Assembly: GCF_024643205.1 (NCBI RefSeq)
Contig: NZ_JAMKQJ010000011.1
Span: 62,001 to 126,000, forward strand
Length of the DNA: 64,000 nt
Direction: 5' to 3'
Origin: Parapedobacter tibetensis
Lineage (GTDB): Bacteria > Bacteroidota > Bacteroidia > Sphingobacteriales > Sphingobacteriaceae
Position numbers and translations under genes: made by a program. Of this stretch, positions 43,160 through 51,710 are shown piece after piece (position 1 is the first letter of the stretch; each line of letters starts with the position of its first letter). The notes below the pieces were generated by a model. The model was not told where the DNA came from. It did not search any database and saw only the letters and a list, made by a program, of their open reading frames with translations.

Positions 43160-44797
43160 TTATTTGGTGCATGTGATTTCATCCCAATACGCCACTCCTT
43201 CGCCATTGTGCTCTAAAGAGATGACTACCCATTCGTTTACCGCGACGAAGCTAACCTCTCTCCTGATGTATTTCCCATCGGACTCCGCGTAGGTGATCTT
43301 TTTTTCTGCTTTCTCTTTCCCCAATACGTCGAAACCTATCCCTCTCAAGGTCGCTTGCGAGCCTTCCCCGCTTAGCTTTACCCAAGCCCCGATCTTATAC
43401 CGCTGGCCAGGCGTTAGCCCTTCCACCAATCGCCTGCAGCGGTTGGCTGTAATTTGGGTACGGCCTGGCTTTGTCATTTTCAGGTAGCTATTCCCAACCC
43501 GTGCATTTTCGGAGTCGTCATGGGCGAAGACCACCGACTGCCATTCCACTGGAATGGACGTTTGCACGCCTCCCCAGGCCCGGCCCCGGAACGAAACCAC
43601 CCACCCGCGGGATTTATCGGGATTAGCCTCTTCAAACCCGCCGTTGATCCCGCCCGAGAGCAAGTGTGGTTCCAATTGCCAAAGCGATTTGTACGCTTGG
43701 TATTCTTTCTCGTATGGTTCAAATCCATCAGCCGTTGGCCGGCCTACGTCCAGCACATTATACTCCCCATTGCTTGCCTTCGATCCGATCAGCGAATACA
43801 TCACGATGTATTTACACCCCAGGGATTTCATCTGCACCAGATCGTTACCGATCCATCGGGTCTTAAACGCCCTCGAATCCGCTTCCGTGGCTCCAGCCCA
43901 CGCTACGTCGAGCGTAAGCGGGGTTCCATTTTCGTTCATCACAACACCCCTGCGCGGATAGCCCATTTCCTCCGCCCGGTCAATGGCATTCCAGATCGCG
44001 GTCTCCGACATTTGTCCGTCTTCGCCAATATCATTGTGTTTGTGGAACCCGAAATAATCACAGTGGCGAGTAATCCCACCCTCGGCCAACTGCACGGCGC
44101 TTGTGGCGATATGGCCGGTAGAAACCGGACTGGATATCAACACCACGTCCGGATTGACGGCTTTCATCGCCGTATAAACCACCTCCTGGATCCGCAGCAC
44201 CTGAGCAATGGTCAAGGCTACGCCATCCTCCCGCATACCGGGCATGAAGGGTTCGTTTACTGCCGAATAATAGATCGGCCGGGTTCCATAATACCGGGCA
44301 AGCTCTCCCACGTAGTATCGGCAATTCTCTTCCCAAATGGGCCCGTAGTTGTCCGGGTTCACGACCACTCGGTCAACTATCATAGGAATGCTGTACCGGA
44401 TGCCTTCTTCATCCAGGGTTTTATAAATCTTATCTAGATAGGCAAATTCAATCGGGTCGCCCTTTTCTATCTTTCTCCCGCCGAGATGCAGGTTGGCTAC
44501 GGACTCGCGCACGCCCCATACATTCAAGTCTTTGAGGTGCTTGATGATGGCGGCCCGTTTCGGCATGCCATCCGTCGTGTCCCTTGCTCCCCGATAGGTA
44601 TAGATATCCAAATTCGCATTGAACAACAGGTTGCCCCGATAACTTTCGTCATACGCAGGGCGCGCTTCGCTTTTTTCTTGGGGCTCAGGTTTTTGCGTTA
44701 GCTTATCTTGGCATTTGCTAAAAAATGGAAAGACTGCAAAAAAAGCGACGCATCTCATTAGCCGCGGAATAAATTTTCTCCTGTTAGGTTTCATCAT
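43160..44797 (-). CDS. clan-A-like glycoside hydrolase lipoprotein with C-terminal beta-sandwich, paralog 3
   Basis: 545 aa. Lipobox FFSKC (Cys 29). Conserved blocks are DESYRGNLLFNANLDIYTY, HLKDLNVWGVRESV, PMIVDRVVVNPDNYGPIWEENCRYY, YYSAVNEPFMPGMREDG with candidate acid/base Glu 182, DYFGFHKHNDIGEDG, and GVVMNENGTPLTL with candidate nucleophile Glu 289. From about 384 (INGGFEEANPDKSRGW) there is a CBM4/9-like sandwich whose end (NGEGVAYWDEIT) nearly repeats that of paralog 2. The NEP and NEN glutamates spaced about 107 residues apart suit a retaining clan-A hydrolase; the exact family is not recognised. It is the first enzyme after the sulfatase in PUL-B and precedes the STN-bearing SusC. 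Confidence 0.75.
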   Translation of the reverse strand: MMKPNRRKFIPRLMRCVAFFAVFPFFSKCQDKLTQKPEPQEKSEARPAYDESYRGNLLFNANLDIYTYRGARDTTDGMPKRAAIIKHLKDLNVWGVRESVANLHLGGRKIEKGDPIEFAYLDKIYKTLDEEGIRYSIPMIVDRVVVNPDNYGPIWEENCRYYVGELARYYGTRPIYYSAVNEPFMPGMREDGVALTIAQVLRIQEVVYTAMKAVNPDVVLISSPVSTGHIATSAVQLAEGGITRHCDYFGFHKHNDIGEDGQMSETAIWNAIDRAEEMGYPRRGVVMNENGTPLTLDVAWAGATEADSRAFKTRWIGNDLVQMKSLGCKYIVMYSLIGSKASNGEYNVLDVGRPTADGFEPYEKEYQAYKSLWQLEPHLLSGGINGGFEEANPDKSRGWVVSFRGRAWGGVQTSIPVEWQSVVFAHDDSENARVGNSYLKMTKPGRTQITANRCRRLVEGLTPGQRYKIGAWVKLSGEGSQATLRGIGFDVLGKEKAEKKITYAESDGKYIRREVSFVAVNEWVVISLEHNGEGVAYWDEITCTK

Positions 44798-44821
44798 GGT
44801 GGTTTTTTATTTGGTTTACAC

Positions 44822-46249
44822 TTATGGGTTTATTCTATAAAGATTCCTGTCTATGTCATGCGGATAATTGTCGTACCACGTTTTCAATTCTTCTTTGAGC
44901 CGCCTAGTTGCCCGGCGATCGATAAGGGCTAAGTTATCCCTCTCCCCCGGGTCTTTGCGGATGTTATACAATTGCTGGGACGTGCCATCGACATCCATCA
45001 TCAGTTTGAAATCGCCTTTCCGTATCGCCAGATCGGGATCGTTGTCGCCATCGTATCCCGGACGGTCTGGCGGACGGATCCAAAACAACGGTTTCTCACG
45101 CAACCGCGAAGACTGTCCGGTAATGGCGCCAAACAGGTTTTCGCCATCGTAGGCTACCTCAGGCTGCGGGTCAACGCCTGCCGCCGCCATAAAAATCAGT
45201 GGCAGATCGATACCTGCCATTACCGTATTTTGATTGACCGTGCCACGCTTATCGGCCGAAATCTGATCCGGCCACCAGGCAATAAACGGCTCTCGAATAC
45301 CGCCCTCATACAAGCTGGCCTTATATCCCCTAAGATTTCCTGCTGTATTGACTTTTTTATCAGGGCCATTATCGCTGGTGAAGATGATGAGTGTATTCTT
45401 GGCGAGCTCCGGTTCAGCCCGGATGAAGTCAAAAAGGCGGCCCATTTGCCGATCCATTTCAGCCATTACCCCCAAAAAGCGTGCTTTGGTTGAAAGATCC
45501 CCCCGCAATGCTGCTATGGGTTCCAACGGTGTATGAATATCATCCGGCCAAAGGTTAATGAAGAAGGGCTTATTTGCCCGCTTTGCGTTCTGTATCGCAC
45601 CGATGGTCCGGTCGACAAACACTTGTGTGAAATTTTCCCGCTTTTCCCAGTGTATGTCTCCGTTACCGAGTTTGGCCGACATTTTCTCCAACTCCCTCGT
45701 ACTATCTTTCAGATTCAGCGTCTCATAAGTGGCCAAATACCGTTCGCCCAAACCTTCGAACTGTGTGACTGACTCGTCAAACCCGTATTGGGTAATAAGC
45801 GGAGCATCACCAACATCGCGGCCACCGCCCATATGCCATTTGCCGATGTGGGCGGTATAGTATCCGGTTTTGGCGATGGATGGCGCTGCCGTATCCAGGT
45901 AGTCGCGCATCCCCCTTGCTTTATTTTGTTCCCTCGCGTGAATAAAAGAGGTAATCCCCCAACGGGAAGGATATTGACCAGTGAGCACCGCCGTACGGGA
46001 GGGCGAGCAAATGGGGGCATTCACATAGAACTGGTTGAAGCGGATCCCCTCCGAGGCCAGTTTATCGATATTCGGCGTCTGGACTTCGTCATTTCCGTAG
46101 CAGCCCAAATCGCCGTATCCCATGTCGTCAATGAAAACAAATAGGATATTCGGCTGATGCGCAACAACGTTGTTGGTGTTGCAGACTAAACAAATAGCCA
46201 GAACAAAAAGCGCGCAGACACTACTCGTTTCCTGAATAGCATTGTTCAT
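44822..46249 (-). CDS. S1-type sulfatase, secreted, arylsulfatase-like (CSPSR)
   Basis: 475 aa from the ATG at 46249; the frame extends seven codons to a GTG at 46270, but the signal peptide fits the ATG (ending VVAHQ, about residue 31). The metal site is ILFVFIDDMGYGDLGCYG, then TPNIDKLASEG. The formylglycine site is ICSPSRTAVLTGQYPSRWG, then YTAHIGKWHMGGGRDV and the C-terminal LIIFTSDNGPDKKVNTAGNLRGYKASLYEGGIREPF, with the usual Lys of the RGYKxxxYEGG motif. It is the first structural gene of PUL-B, about 70 nt before which fecR ends, and 24 nt upstream of hydrolase paralog 3. Confidence 0.93.
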   Translation of the reverse strand: MNNAIQETSSVCALFVLAICLVCNTNNVVAHQPNILFVFIDDMGYGDLGCYGNDEVQTPNIDKLASEGIRFNQFYVNAPICSPSRTAVLTGQYPSRWGITSFIHAREQNKARGMRDYLDTAAPSIAKTGYYTAHIGKWHMGGGRDVGDAPLITQYGFDESVTQFEGLGERYLATYETLNLKDSTRELEKMSAKLGNGDIHWEKRENFTQVFVDRTIGAIQNAKRANKPFFINLWPDDIHTPLEPIAALRGDLSTKARFLGVMAEMDRQMGRLFDFIRAEPELAKNTLIIFTSDNGPDKKVNTAGNLRGYKASLYEGGIREPFIAWWPDQISADKRGTVNQNTVMAGIDLPLIFMAAAGVDPQPEVAYDGENLFGAITGQSSRLREKPLFWIRPPDRPGYDGDNDPDLAIRKGDFKLMMDVDGTSQQLYNIRKDPGERDNLALIDRRATRRLKEELKTWYDNYPHDIDRNLYRINP

Positions 46250-46321
46250 CACAATACAGGTTTTAATCACTAATTTCCTCCCAATGTACCGAAGTACCGG
46301 TACACGGTATTTATAATTAAG

Positions 46322-47512
46322 TTATGGCCTTACCACCAGTTTCCGCCCATCTAAATGGAACTGAACCCCTCCTTTTTCCAAAATCCTTAACACTTGCGAC
46401 AACTGCAGGCTTCGCTGGATTTTTCCTGAAAATTCCAATGCGGGAGTATTTCCGTCATAATCAACTTCAACATCATACCACCTCCCAACTTGCCGTATAA
46501 TATCAACCAACGGTGTGCTATTGAAATAAAAGAAACCATCTTTCCAAGCGGTGTATTGTTGTACATCTACCGTGTGGATATCCGTAGCCGCCCCGCGGAT
46601 GATGCTTTGTTCTCCGGGCTGTAATTTATTGACCGTTTCAGATTGGCGATTGACGATTTGCACGCCGCCCTCCACCAAAGTGGTTTTGACTTCTTTTTCG
46701 TCTGCATAAGCGGAAATATTGAATTCCGTACCCAACACGTCAACCTCCTGCCCGTTGCTGATGACCTTGAAGGGCTTGCGCGCGTCCTTTGCCACCGCGA
46801 AATACCCTTCGCCCACCAGTTCCACAACCCGCTCTCTGCCGGTAAACGCACTGGGATACTTCAATGTGCTGGCCGCATTGAGCCATACTTTGGAGCCGTC
46901 CGGTAAAATGAGCTGGTAAGTACCTCCTTTTGGAGTAGTGAGCACAAGCTGATCCACAATACCAGACTGTAGATTAACGATTTCTCGTGACTCATCGCTG
47001 TATGAAATATTGCCTTCATTGACGATAATACCTTCTTTTGCTTCATCAAGCGAGATTGTACTACCGTCTGCTAAGGTTAATTTTGCTCTGCTGCCGCCTG
47101 GCAAAATTTCTTCGGCATCGATAATTTTTGATTGTTGATTTCCGATCCGATCTCTTAAAAGAAACCATGTCGTGACTGTAGCCATTACGAGAATTGCAGC
47201 AGCATAGGAGAGCCATTTACGAATGCGCCTTATAGATTGGGCGCCATGGTCGCTAAGAATTCCTGATTTGCGCTGATGATACTTGGCGAGAAGCAACGGT
47301 AGAACTTCTTCCGCAGGACGCGGCGGCTCTTCTTGGAGCGAGACCTGCCTGCTGTGGTCATTCATCAATTCTTCGTAAACCTGCTTGTTGCGGTCGGACA
47401 ATTTTAACCAAGCGGTTATCTCGCGCGCCTCACCGTCCGTAAGCGTGCCGCGGAGTTGCTTAACCAATAGTTGGCCGATTCGGATCGCTTGCTGCTCATA
47501 TTTGTACGACAT
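46322..47512 (-). CDS. FecR-family anti-sigma factor (PUL-B)
   Basis: 396 aa. Cytoplasmic sigma-binding N-terminus (1-100, QLRGTLTDGEAREITAWLKLSDRNKQVYEEL), one membrane helix at about 103-120 (YAAAILVMATVTTWFLL), then the periplasmic FecR domain: QLILPDGSKVWLNAASTLKYPSAF, ELVGEGYFAVAKDARKPF, and VLGTEFNISAYADEKEVKTTLVEGGV. The C-terminal DUF4974 segment includes AWKDGFFYFNSTPLVDIIRQVGRWYDVEVDY. It should hold the ECF sigma encoded 135 nt upstream until the STN domain of the 39.7-kb SusC reports substrate. Confidence 0.95.
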   Translation of the reverse strand: MSYKYEQQAIRIGQLLVKQLRGTLTDGEAREITAWLKLSDRNKQVYEELMNDHSRQVSLQEEPPRPAEEVLPLLLAKYHQRKSGILSDHGAQSIRRIRKWLSYAAAILVMATVTTWFLLRDRIGNQQSKIIDAEEILPGGSRAKLTLADGSTISLDEAKEGIIVNEGNISYSDESREIVNLQSGIVDQLVLTTPKGGTYQLILPDGSKVWLNAASTLKYPSAFTGRERVVELVGEGYFAVAKDARKPFKVISNGQEVDVLGTEFNISAYADEKEVKTTLVEGGVQIVNRQSETVNKLQPGEQSIIRGAATDIHTVDVQQYTAWKDGFFYFNSTPLVDIIRQVGRWYDVEVDYDGNTPALEFSGKIQRSLQLSQVLRILEKGGVQFHLDGRKLVVRP

Positions 47513-47647
47513 CTAGGTTACCTTTTTTTACAACTTGGTTATCGTCATTCAACAACCACCAAACAACATGGATCCCGAAAAGTACCAAAGGCAATGTTGG
47601 ATTTTTTTGATGAAAAAAGTTAACCAGTTGATATTCAGCTAAAAAAT

Positions 47648-48244
47648 TTAATAATTGAGAGCTGCAAGGCTTAGAAGCAACAGGAATTGTTCATCGGTTA
47701 GTCTGGTGCGCAACAGGGAAAGTGCCCGGAGTTTTTGGTTTTTGATCGTCTGCACTGACAATTCCAGCGCGTCGGCGGCTTCCTGGTTGGTCATGCCTTC
47801 GAAGTAGGTGAGGGTAATGACCTTCTTCGCTTGCGTAGGCAGGTTGGCTACGGCCTGCCTCAACTGGAGCATGGCCTCTGCCCGAGCAAGCTGGGCAAGA
47901 TAATCATGTTCTTCATTGGCATCCCATGTGGCGAAAGCCCTGTCTCTGTGGGTTTTGCGGACAGCCATCTTCCGGGCATTCAGGCAGGCATGTCGGACAG
48001 CCCGGAACAAATAGGCTTTCAGGTGTGTGGCATCGTTAAAGTGGGTGTCTTCTTCCAGCAATTTCAGGAACACGTTTTCGGTCACGTCTTCCGCCTCGGT
48101 ATCACTGCCTACAAATTTTTTGGCAAACTGGAACATGATGGCATAGTAGATTTTAAAGACGATACCGAAAGCTTGCTCGTCACCCTTTGCCAAGTTGGCG
48201 AAGAATTCTGGATTGTTTGTCGCTATATGGTCTTTCTCTGCCAT
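47648..48244 (-). CDS. ECF RNA polymerase sigma factor (PUL-B)
   Basis: 198 aa from the ATG at 48244; the frame extends 14 codons upstream, but two -7-like promoter elements lie within that extension, which favours the shorter form. Region 2 core: GDEQAFGIVFKIYYAIMFQFAKKFV and DTEAEDVTENVFLKLLEE (about 20-68). Region 4: NLPTQAKKVITLTYFEGMTNQEAADALELSVQTIKNQKLRAL (about 135-176), a helix-turn-helix. A hydrophobic tail (FLLLLSLAALNY) resembles that of the PUL-A sigma. It heads PUL-B and is expected to activate its SusC/SusD operon under FecR control. Confidence 0.94.
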   Translation of the reverse strand: MAEKDHIATNNPEFFANLAKGDEQAFGIVFKIYYAIMFQFAKKFVGSDTEAEDVTENVFLKLLEEDTHFNDATHLKAYLFRAVRHACLNARKMAVRKTHRDRAFATWDANEEHDYLAQLARAEAMLQLRQAVANLPTQAKKVITLTYFEGMTNQEAADALELSVQTIKNQKLRALSLLRTRLTDEQFLLLLSLAALNY

Positions 48245-48263
48245 TTTACATTCCTTCCATTTC

Positions 48264-48282
48264 CAAAGGTAACGCAAACTTA
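48264..48282 (-). promoter_or_regulatory. two overlapping -7-like elements upstream of the PUL-B sigma gene
   Basis: On the minus strand TAAGTTTG (48282-48275) and TACCTTTG (48271-48264) both fit TAnnTTTG. They would give leaders of about 24 and 13 nt to the ATG at 48244. No convincing TTG element is visible at -33 for either, so the assignment is moderate. Confidence 0.45.
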
Positions 48283-48426
48283 TCATATTTCTATGCCGGA
48301 TTCGATTCTACTCAGCCATTATTTAGCTATTTTTCAGCAGAAAGTGGTTGCTTTTTTATGGTTGTTGACACTACGAGTGCCAAATATTCACTTTTCTTGC
48401 GTTCACTTTTCAGGATTGTGTCTTAT

Positions 48427-48771
48427 TTATCCGAAGCCAGCAGCAATGGTCGATAAAACAGGCGATGACACATTTACATAGCCCGAATTTGTCTTCTGTT
48501 CAATTAAATCCTTATCCTGCCATTCTTTTTTATAAACAAAATCGATTTGGACGTACGGCTTTTTTTTCACGGGTAGGTAAGGAGGTCTTGTGACAACCAC
48601 ATTCCTCTGTGGTTGTTGGTGTGCTGCTCCATACCATGCCGCTGCATTTAATAGGCCGATGCTGGAGCGATCGTCCACATAAGCCTTCCATTGTTGTGCC
48701 CATCCGTAAAAGTCCATCCGTGGGATGTTCTCGAAATCCTTAAAACTTGCGTTATCGAAATCGTTGCTCAT
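48427..48771 (-). CDS. hypothetical protein, 114 aa, end of the PUL-C operon
   Basis: No signal peptide or membrane segment. The N-terminal half (SFKDFENIPRMDFYGWAQQWKAYVDDRS, then IGLLNAAAWYGAAHQQ) looks folded and helical; the rest is Lys/Val-rich (PYLPVKKKPYVQIDFVYKKEW) and the last 20 residues are Ser/Gly-rich. I recognise no family. It starts 33 nt after the KduD-like gene stop on the same strand. The following 180 nt up to the PUL-B sigma gene hold that gene's promoter region. It could be the product of a truncated larger gene. Confidence 0.5.
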   Translation of the reverse strand: MSNDFDNASFKDFENIPRMDFYGWAQQWKAYVDDRSSIGLLNAAAWYGAAHQQPQRNVVVTRPPYLPVKKKPYVQIDFVYKKEWQDKDLIEQKTNSGYVNVSSPVLSTIAAGFG

Positions 48772-48804
48772 AACAGTATTATTTTGTTTATGGGCAAGGT
48801 ATAA

Positions 48805-49575
48805 CTATCTCCCCATCCAACCTCCATCAATGGTCAGTATTGTGCCATGCACGTAACTGGCAGCCGCTGAGGCTAGAAATACCACTGCACCCTTGAAATC
48901 ATCAGGCGTACCCCATCGGCCGGCGGGTATTCGGGAAAGAATGGCCTCGCTCCGTACTGAATCGTTGCGCAACGCTTCAGTATTGTCGGTATCGATATAA
49001 CCCGGGGCAATGGCATTCACGTTGACACCATGTGCCGCCCATTCGTTGGCCAGGGCCTTCGTTAACTGCCCGATAGCACCCTTACTGGCGGCATAGCCCG
49101 GCACGGTGATGCCGCCCTGGAATGTCAACAAGGAAGCGGTAAAGATAATCTTGCCGCCACCTCGCTTCACCATATCCTTTCCGAATTCACGGGAAAGAAT
49201 AAATTGGGCGTTTAGGTTGACGTCGATGATTTCATCCCAGTATTCATCGGAATGTTCTATTGCGGGTTTGCGCAAGATCGTACCTGCGTTGTTGATTAAA
49301 ATGTCTATGGGTTGTCCACTAGCCTTCACTTGCTCGATGAAACGGTATACCGCATTTCTATCGGAAAAATCGCACTGGAACGCGGTGAATTTTTTGCCTA
49401 ATGCGGTGATTTCTTTCTCTACCTGACTTCCTGCTGGTGCAAGCGAAGCAGAAACGCCGACGATATCGGCTCCCGCCTCTGCCAACGCGATAGCCATCGC
49501 TTTGCCGATGCCGCGCTTGCAGCCGGTTACCAACGCGGTTTTACCGCTTAAATCGAATGGGTTTTTAGTGTTCAT
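48805..49575 (-). CDS. short-chain dehydrogenase, KduD-like (2-deoxy-D-gluconate 3-dehydrogenase type)
   Basis: 256 aa classical SDR, cytosolic. The NAD(P)-binding motif is TGCKRGIGKA (about 17-26), NNAG at about 96-99, the catalytic Ser in TASLLTF and YAASK with catalytic Tyr/Lys at about 159-163, then PGYIDTDNTEALR and the end VHGTILTIDGGWMGR. NPFDLSGKTALVTGCKRGIGKAMA and the YIDTDNT segment are those of KduD, which reduces 5-keto-4-deoxyuronate (2,5-diketo-3-deoxygluconate) in unsaturated uronate catabolism. It follows the heparinase-like lyase gene by 38 nt, so a role in metabolising the unsaturated uronate released by that lyase is likely. Confidence 0.88.
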   Translation of the reverse strand: MNTKNPFDLSGKTALVTGCKRGIGKAMAIALAEAGADIVGVSASLAPAGSQVEKEITALGKKFTAFQCDFSDRNAVYRFIEQVKASGQPIDILINNAGTILRKPAIEHSDEYWDEIIDVNLNAQFILSREFGKDMVKRGGGKIIFTASLLTFQGGITVPGYAASKGAIGQLTKALANEWAAHGVNVNAIAPGYIDTDNTEALRNDSVRSEAILSRIPAGRWGTPDDFKGAVVFLASAAASYVHGTILTIDGGWMGR

Positions 49576-49613
49576 GATTTGTTTGAGTTGCTAAAAGTGA
49601 TTGCATTGCTACT

Positions 49614-51710
49614 TCATGACTTCATTACTTCGTTAAAGCCATAACGACCGTTCAGGGCGGTGAGCTGCCAGCTGCGCCCTCCTATCCTATCATTCAGCGT
49701 AAAGGCCATGTGTTCACCTGGAGTCAACGTCAATATCCAGTGCTCTTCGGGGCTACGGGCTTCATAAGCGTCCGCGTTAGTGCTTAATGTCCAGTCGCCC
49801 AATTTGTCAGGCTTGTCTGCAACCAACACATGTACCGCGCAGCGATTGGTCTGCGCTACCGGCTCGATGGCACGGAAAATCAGGCCGCTGCCCGGCCGCC
49901 CTTCGCCGAGCCGGGCGGGCTCGGGATGATAGGCATCATGGGCGTAACCATAAACCGGCCCGACCGGCCTGGCCGGTCCGCCTTGTAGGAGTTTCAGTCC
50001 GGCCAATGGCCGATGAATGGTCAGTTGCTGATCTTCGACCGTCACACTAGCGAGCCCGTCGCGGTTGTTGATAATCCAATTCCAGCTGGTGCGCACCGGT
50101 ACTGCCGACTGGATTTGATCGATGACAAAAACGACGTGGCTGCCAGCGACGACCCAAAAGCGTGAAAACGCGGTGAGCGGTGGCCCATAACAGGCTGATG
50201 CCTCAGCCCCTACAACGGATACTTCTGCAATTCGCTCGACAATCAGTCGGTTATTGCCACGTAGAATGGGACTGCCCACCACACCATCTACAATTAGGCG
50301 CCTGCTCAGTATGCTCTGCTGCTCCAGCAGTTTGGTCTTGGTCAGGTCTTCTTGCAGGCCCAACCCACCCTCTTCGATCAAAAACGTACAGGTATTGTGG
50401 GTTTGACTACTGCTTTCCAGGCCGTGGATGAGGTTACGGTAGCAGCTATGGCCGGGATCGATAAGGAGGCGTTCCCGTTGGTGGGCTAACATAAAACTGT
50501 TTACGTCGCCGTGCAAATGGCCCGGCCCATGGAGGGGTGAGGCGCCAGCTTGTAATGCGATGACCGTATCGCCATTCCAGGCATCCCGTACAAATGTATT
50601 GCCGTTTTCGAAGGCTGCCGTGAGTGGCAGACCGGCATCAGACGGCGATAGGCGAGTCGCTGCTTGCCCAAGTAAAGGCAACGTCAGAAAACCCCAATCG
50701 TTGACGAACCCGAAGCTGGCCAAATGGTGCGGCTCCTGCGATGGAACCGGCACATAATAGGTGTGAAATAGGTAACTGGCCAATCCGGCTGCCTGCTGAT
50801 CGGTATGTGTACAACGGGCGGCGATGTGCAGCAACAGATCGCCCGACGGCCTGAAAATGGCTGCACTATCGTTGAAATTGACGGCTCGCGCGCGGGATTC
50901 TTCACCCCATCCGGAAAGGGGTTTGGCATACAGCATGCTACTGACCACCCAAGGTATTCCCATGGCATAGGCTTCGACAGCAATGGTGGAAGCGTAATCG
51001 GTGTACACCCGGACCAACGATTCGTAGACGAGCATCAGCGCATGTGCTAAGTAATTTCCATACTGCACCGACTCGGCATAGGAGCCGTCTGGCTGGAAAG
51101 CGGCCAAGCACTGCGCCATCAGGGGAACATGGTCTTCCAGGCGTTGCCGATCGCCCAATACGGCGGATGGCACCAATACGCCCGCCAACATGATACCCCG
51201 CCAGTTGGCCAAGTGGGTATTTTTTGCGAGCCACCGCTCACAGGGGATGACGCCTTTTTCGAGGAGTGCTTGGCTGACTTCTTCGTGCTCTGCAGGGGTA
51301 AACGCCGCAGCGGCAAGGTCTAGCACGCTAGCAATACCCCAACAGACGTGAGCTGTTTCTAAATGGCCGGTGTACGGCTGGCTGTGATCCCGGAACCACG
51401 GACCGACCCATTCGCCCGCCGGATACCGCGCGATGGAAAGTGCAACCTGCCGGAGCCAGTCGCCTACGTGCTGATCTTGCTCGATGGCATATAGCATGGC
51501 GGCATCCGAAAGGTATTCAAAAGCGGGGTACCACCATCCGGTACCATCTTCTGGTTGCGGCAACTGTGGCTGCGCTGTTCGCGCCAGTACCCGGTCACGA
51601 AGTGCAGGCCGGAAAACGTTTACCTCGCCGCCACCGGCGAGAATCCGCTCGCGCTCCTCCCTGGTCAGGAAACACGCTTCACGACCAATTTGGTTATTGA
51701 ATGTGTTCAT
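49614..51710 (-). CDS. cytosolic heparinase II/III-like polysaccharide lyase (698 aa)
   Basis: No signal peptide, so it is probably cytoplasmic and acts on imported oligosaccharides. Residues about 55-320 form an alpha/alpha-toroid with the hallmark DGSYAESVQYGNYLAHALM (208-226), equivalent to the DGxxxEGxxYxxY segment with catalytic Tyr. The Hepar_II_III beta-sheet domain follows from about 365, with GNTFVRDAWNGDTVIALQAG and PLHGPGHLHGDVNSFMLAH (His 400, Asp 402) and LLIDPGHSCYRN. These are the marks of PL12/15/17/21-like lyases. The exact family and specificity are unknown. Its start overlaps the end of the dehydrogenase gene upstream by 17 nt. It probably cleaves uronate-containing oligosaccharides exolytically. 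Confidence 0.8.
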   Translation of the reverse strand: MNTFNNQIGREACFLTREERERILAGGGEVNVFRPALRDRVLARTAQPQLPQPEDGTGWWYPAFEYLSDAAMLYAIEQDQHVGDWLRQVALSIARYPAGEWVGPWFRDHSQPYTGHLETAHVCWGIASVLDLAAAAFTPAEHEEVSQALLEKGVIPCERWLAKNTHLANWRGIMLAGVLVPSAVLGDRQRLEDHVPLMAQCLAAFQPDGSYAESVQYGNYLAHALMLVYESLVRVYTDYASTIAVEAYAMGIPWVVSSMLYAKPLSGWGEESRARAVNFNDSAAIFRPSGDLLLHIAARCTHTDQQAAGLASYLFHTYYVPVPSQEPHHLASFGFVNDWGFLTLPLLGQAATRLSPSDAGLPLTAAFENGNTFVRDAWNGDTVIALQAGASPLHGPGHLHGDVNSFMLAHQRERLLIDPGHSCYRNLIHGLESSSQTHNTCTFLIEEGGLGLQEDLTKTKLLEQQSILSRRLIVDGVVGSPILRGNNRLIVERIAEVSVVGAEASACYGPPLTAFSRFWVVAGSHVVFVIDQIQSAVPVRTSWNWIINNRDGLASVTVEDQQLTIHRPLAGLKLLQGGPARPVGPVYGYAHDAYHPEPARLGEGRPGSGLIFRAIEPVAQTNRCAVHVLVADKPDKLGDWTLSTNADAYEARSPEEHWILTLTPGEHMAFTLNDRIGGRSWQLTALNGRYGFNEVMKS

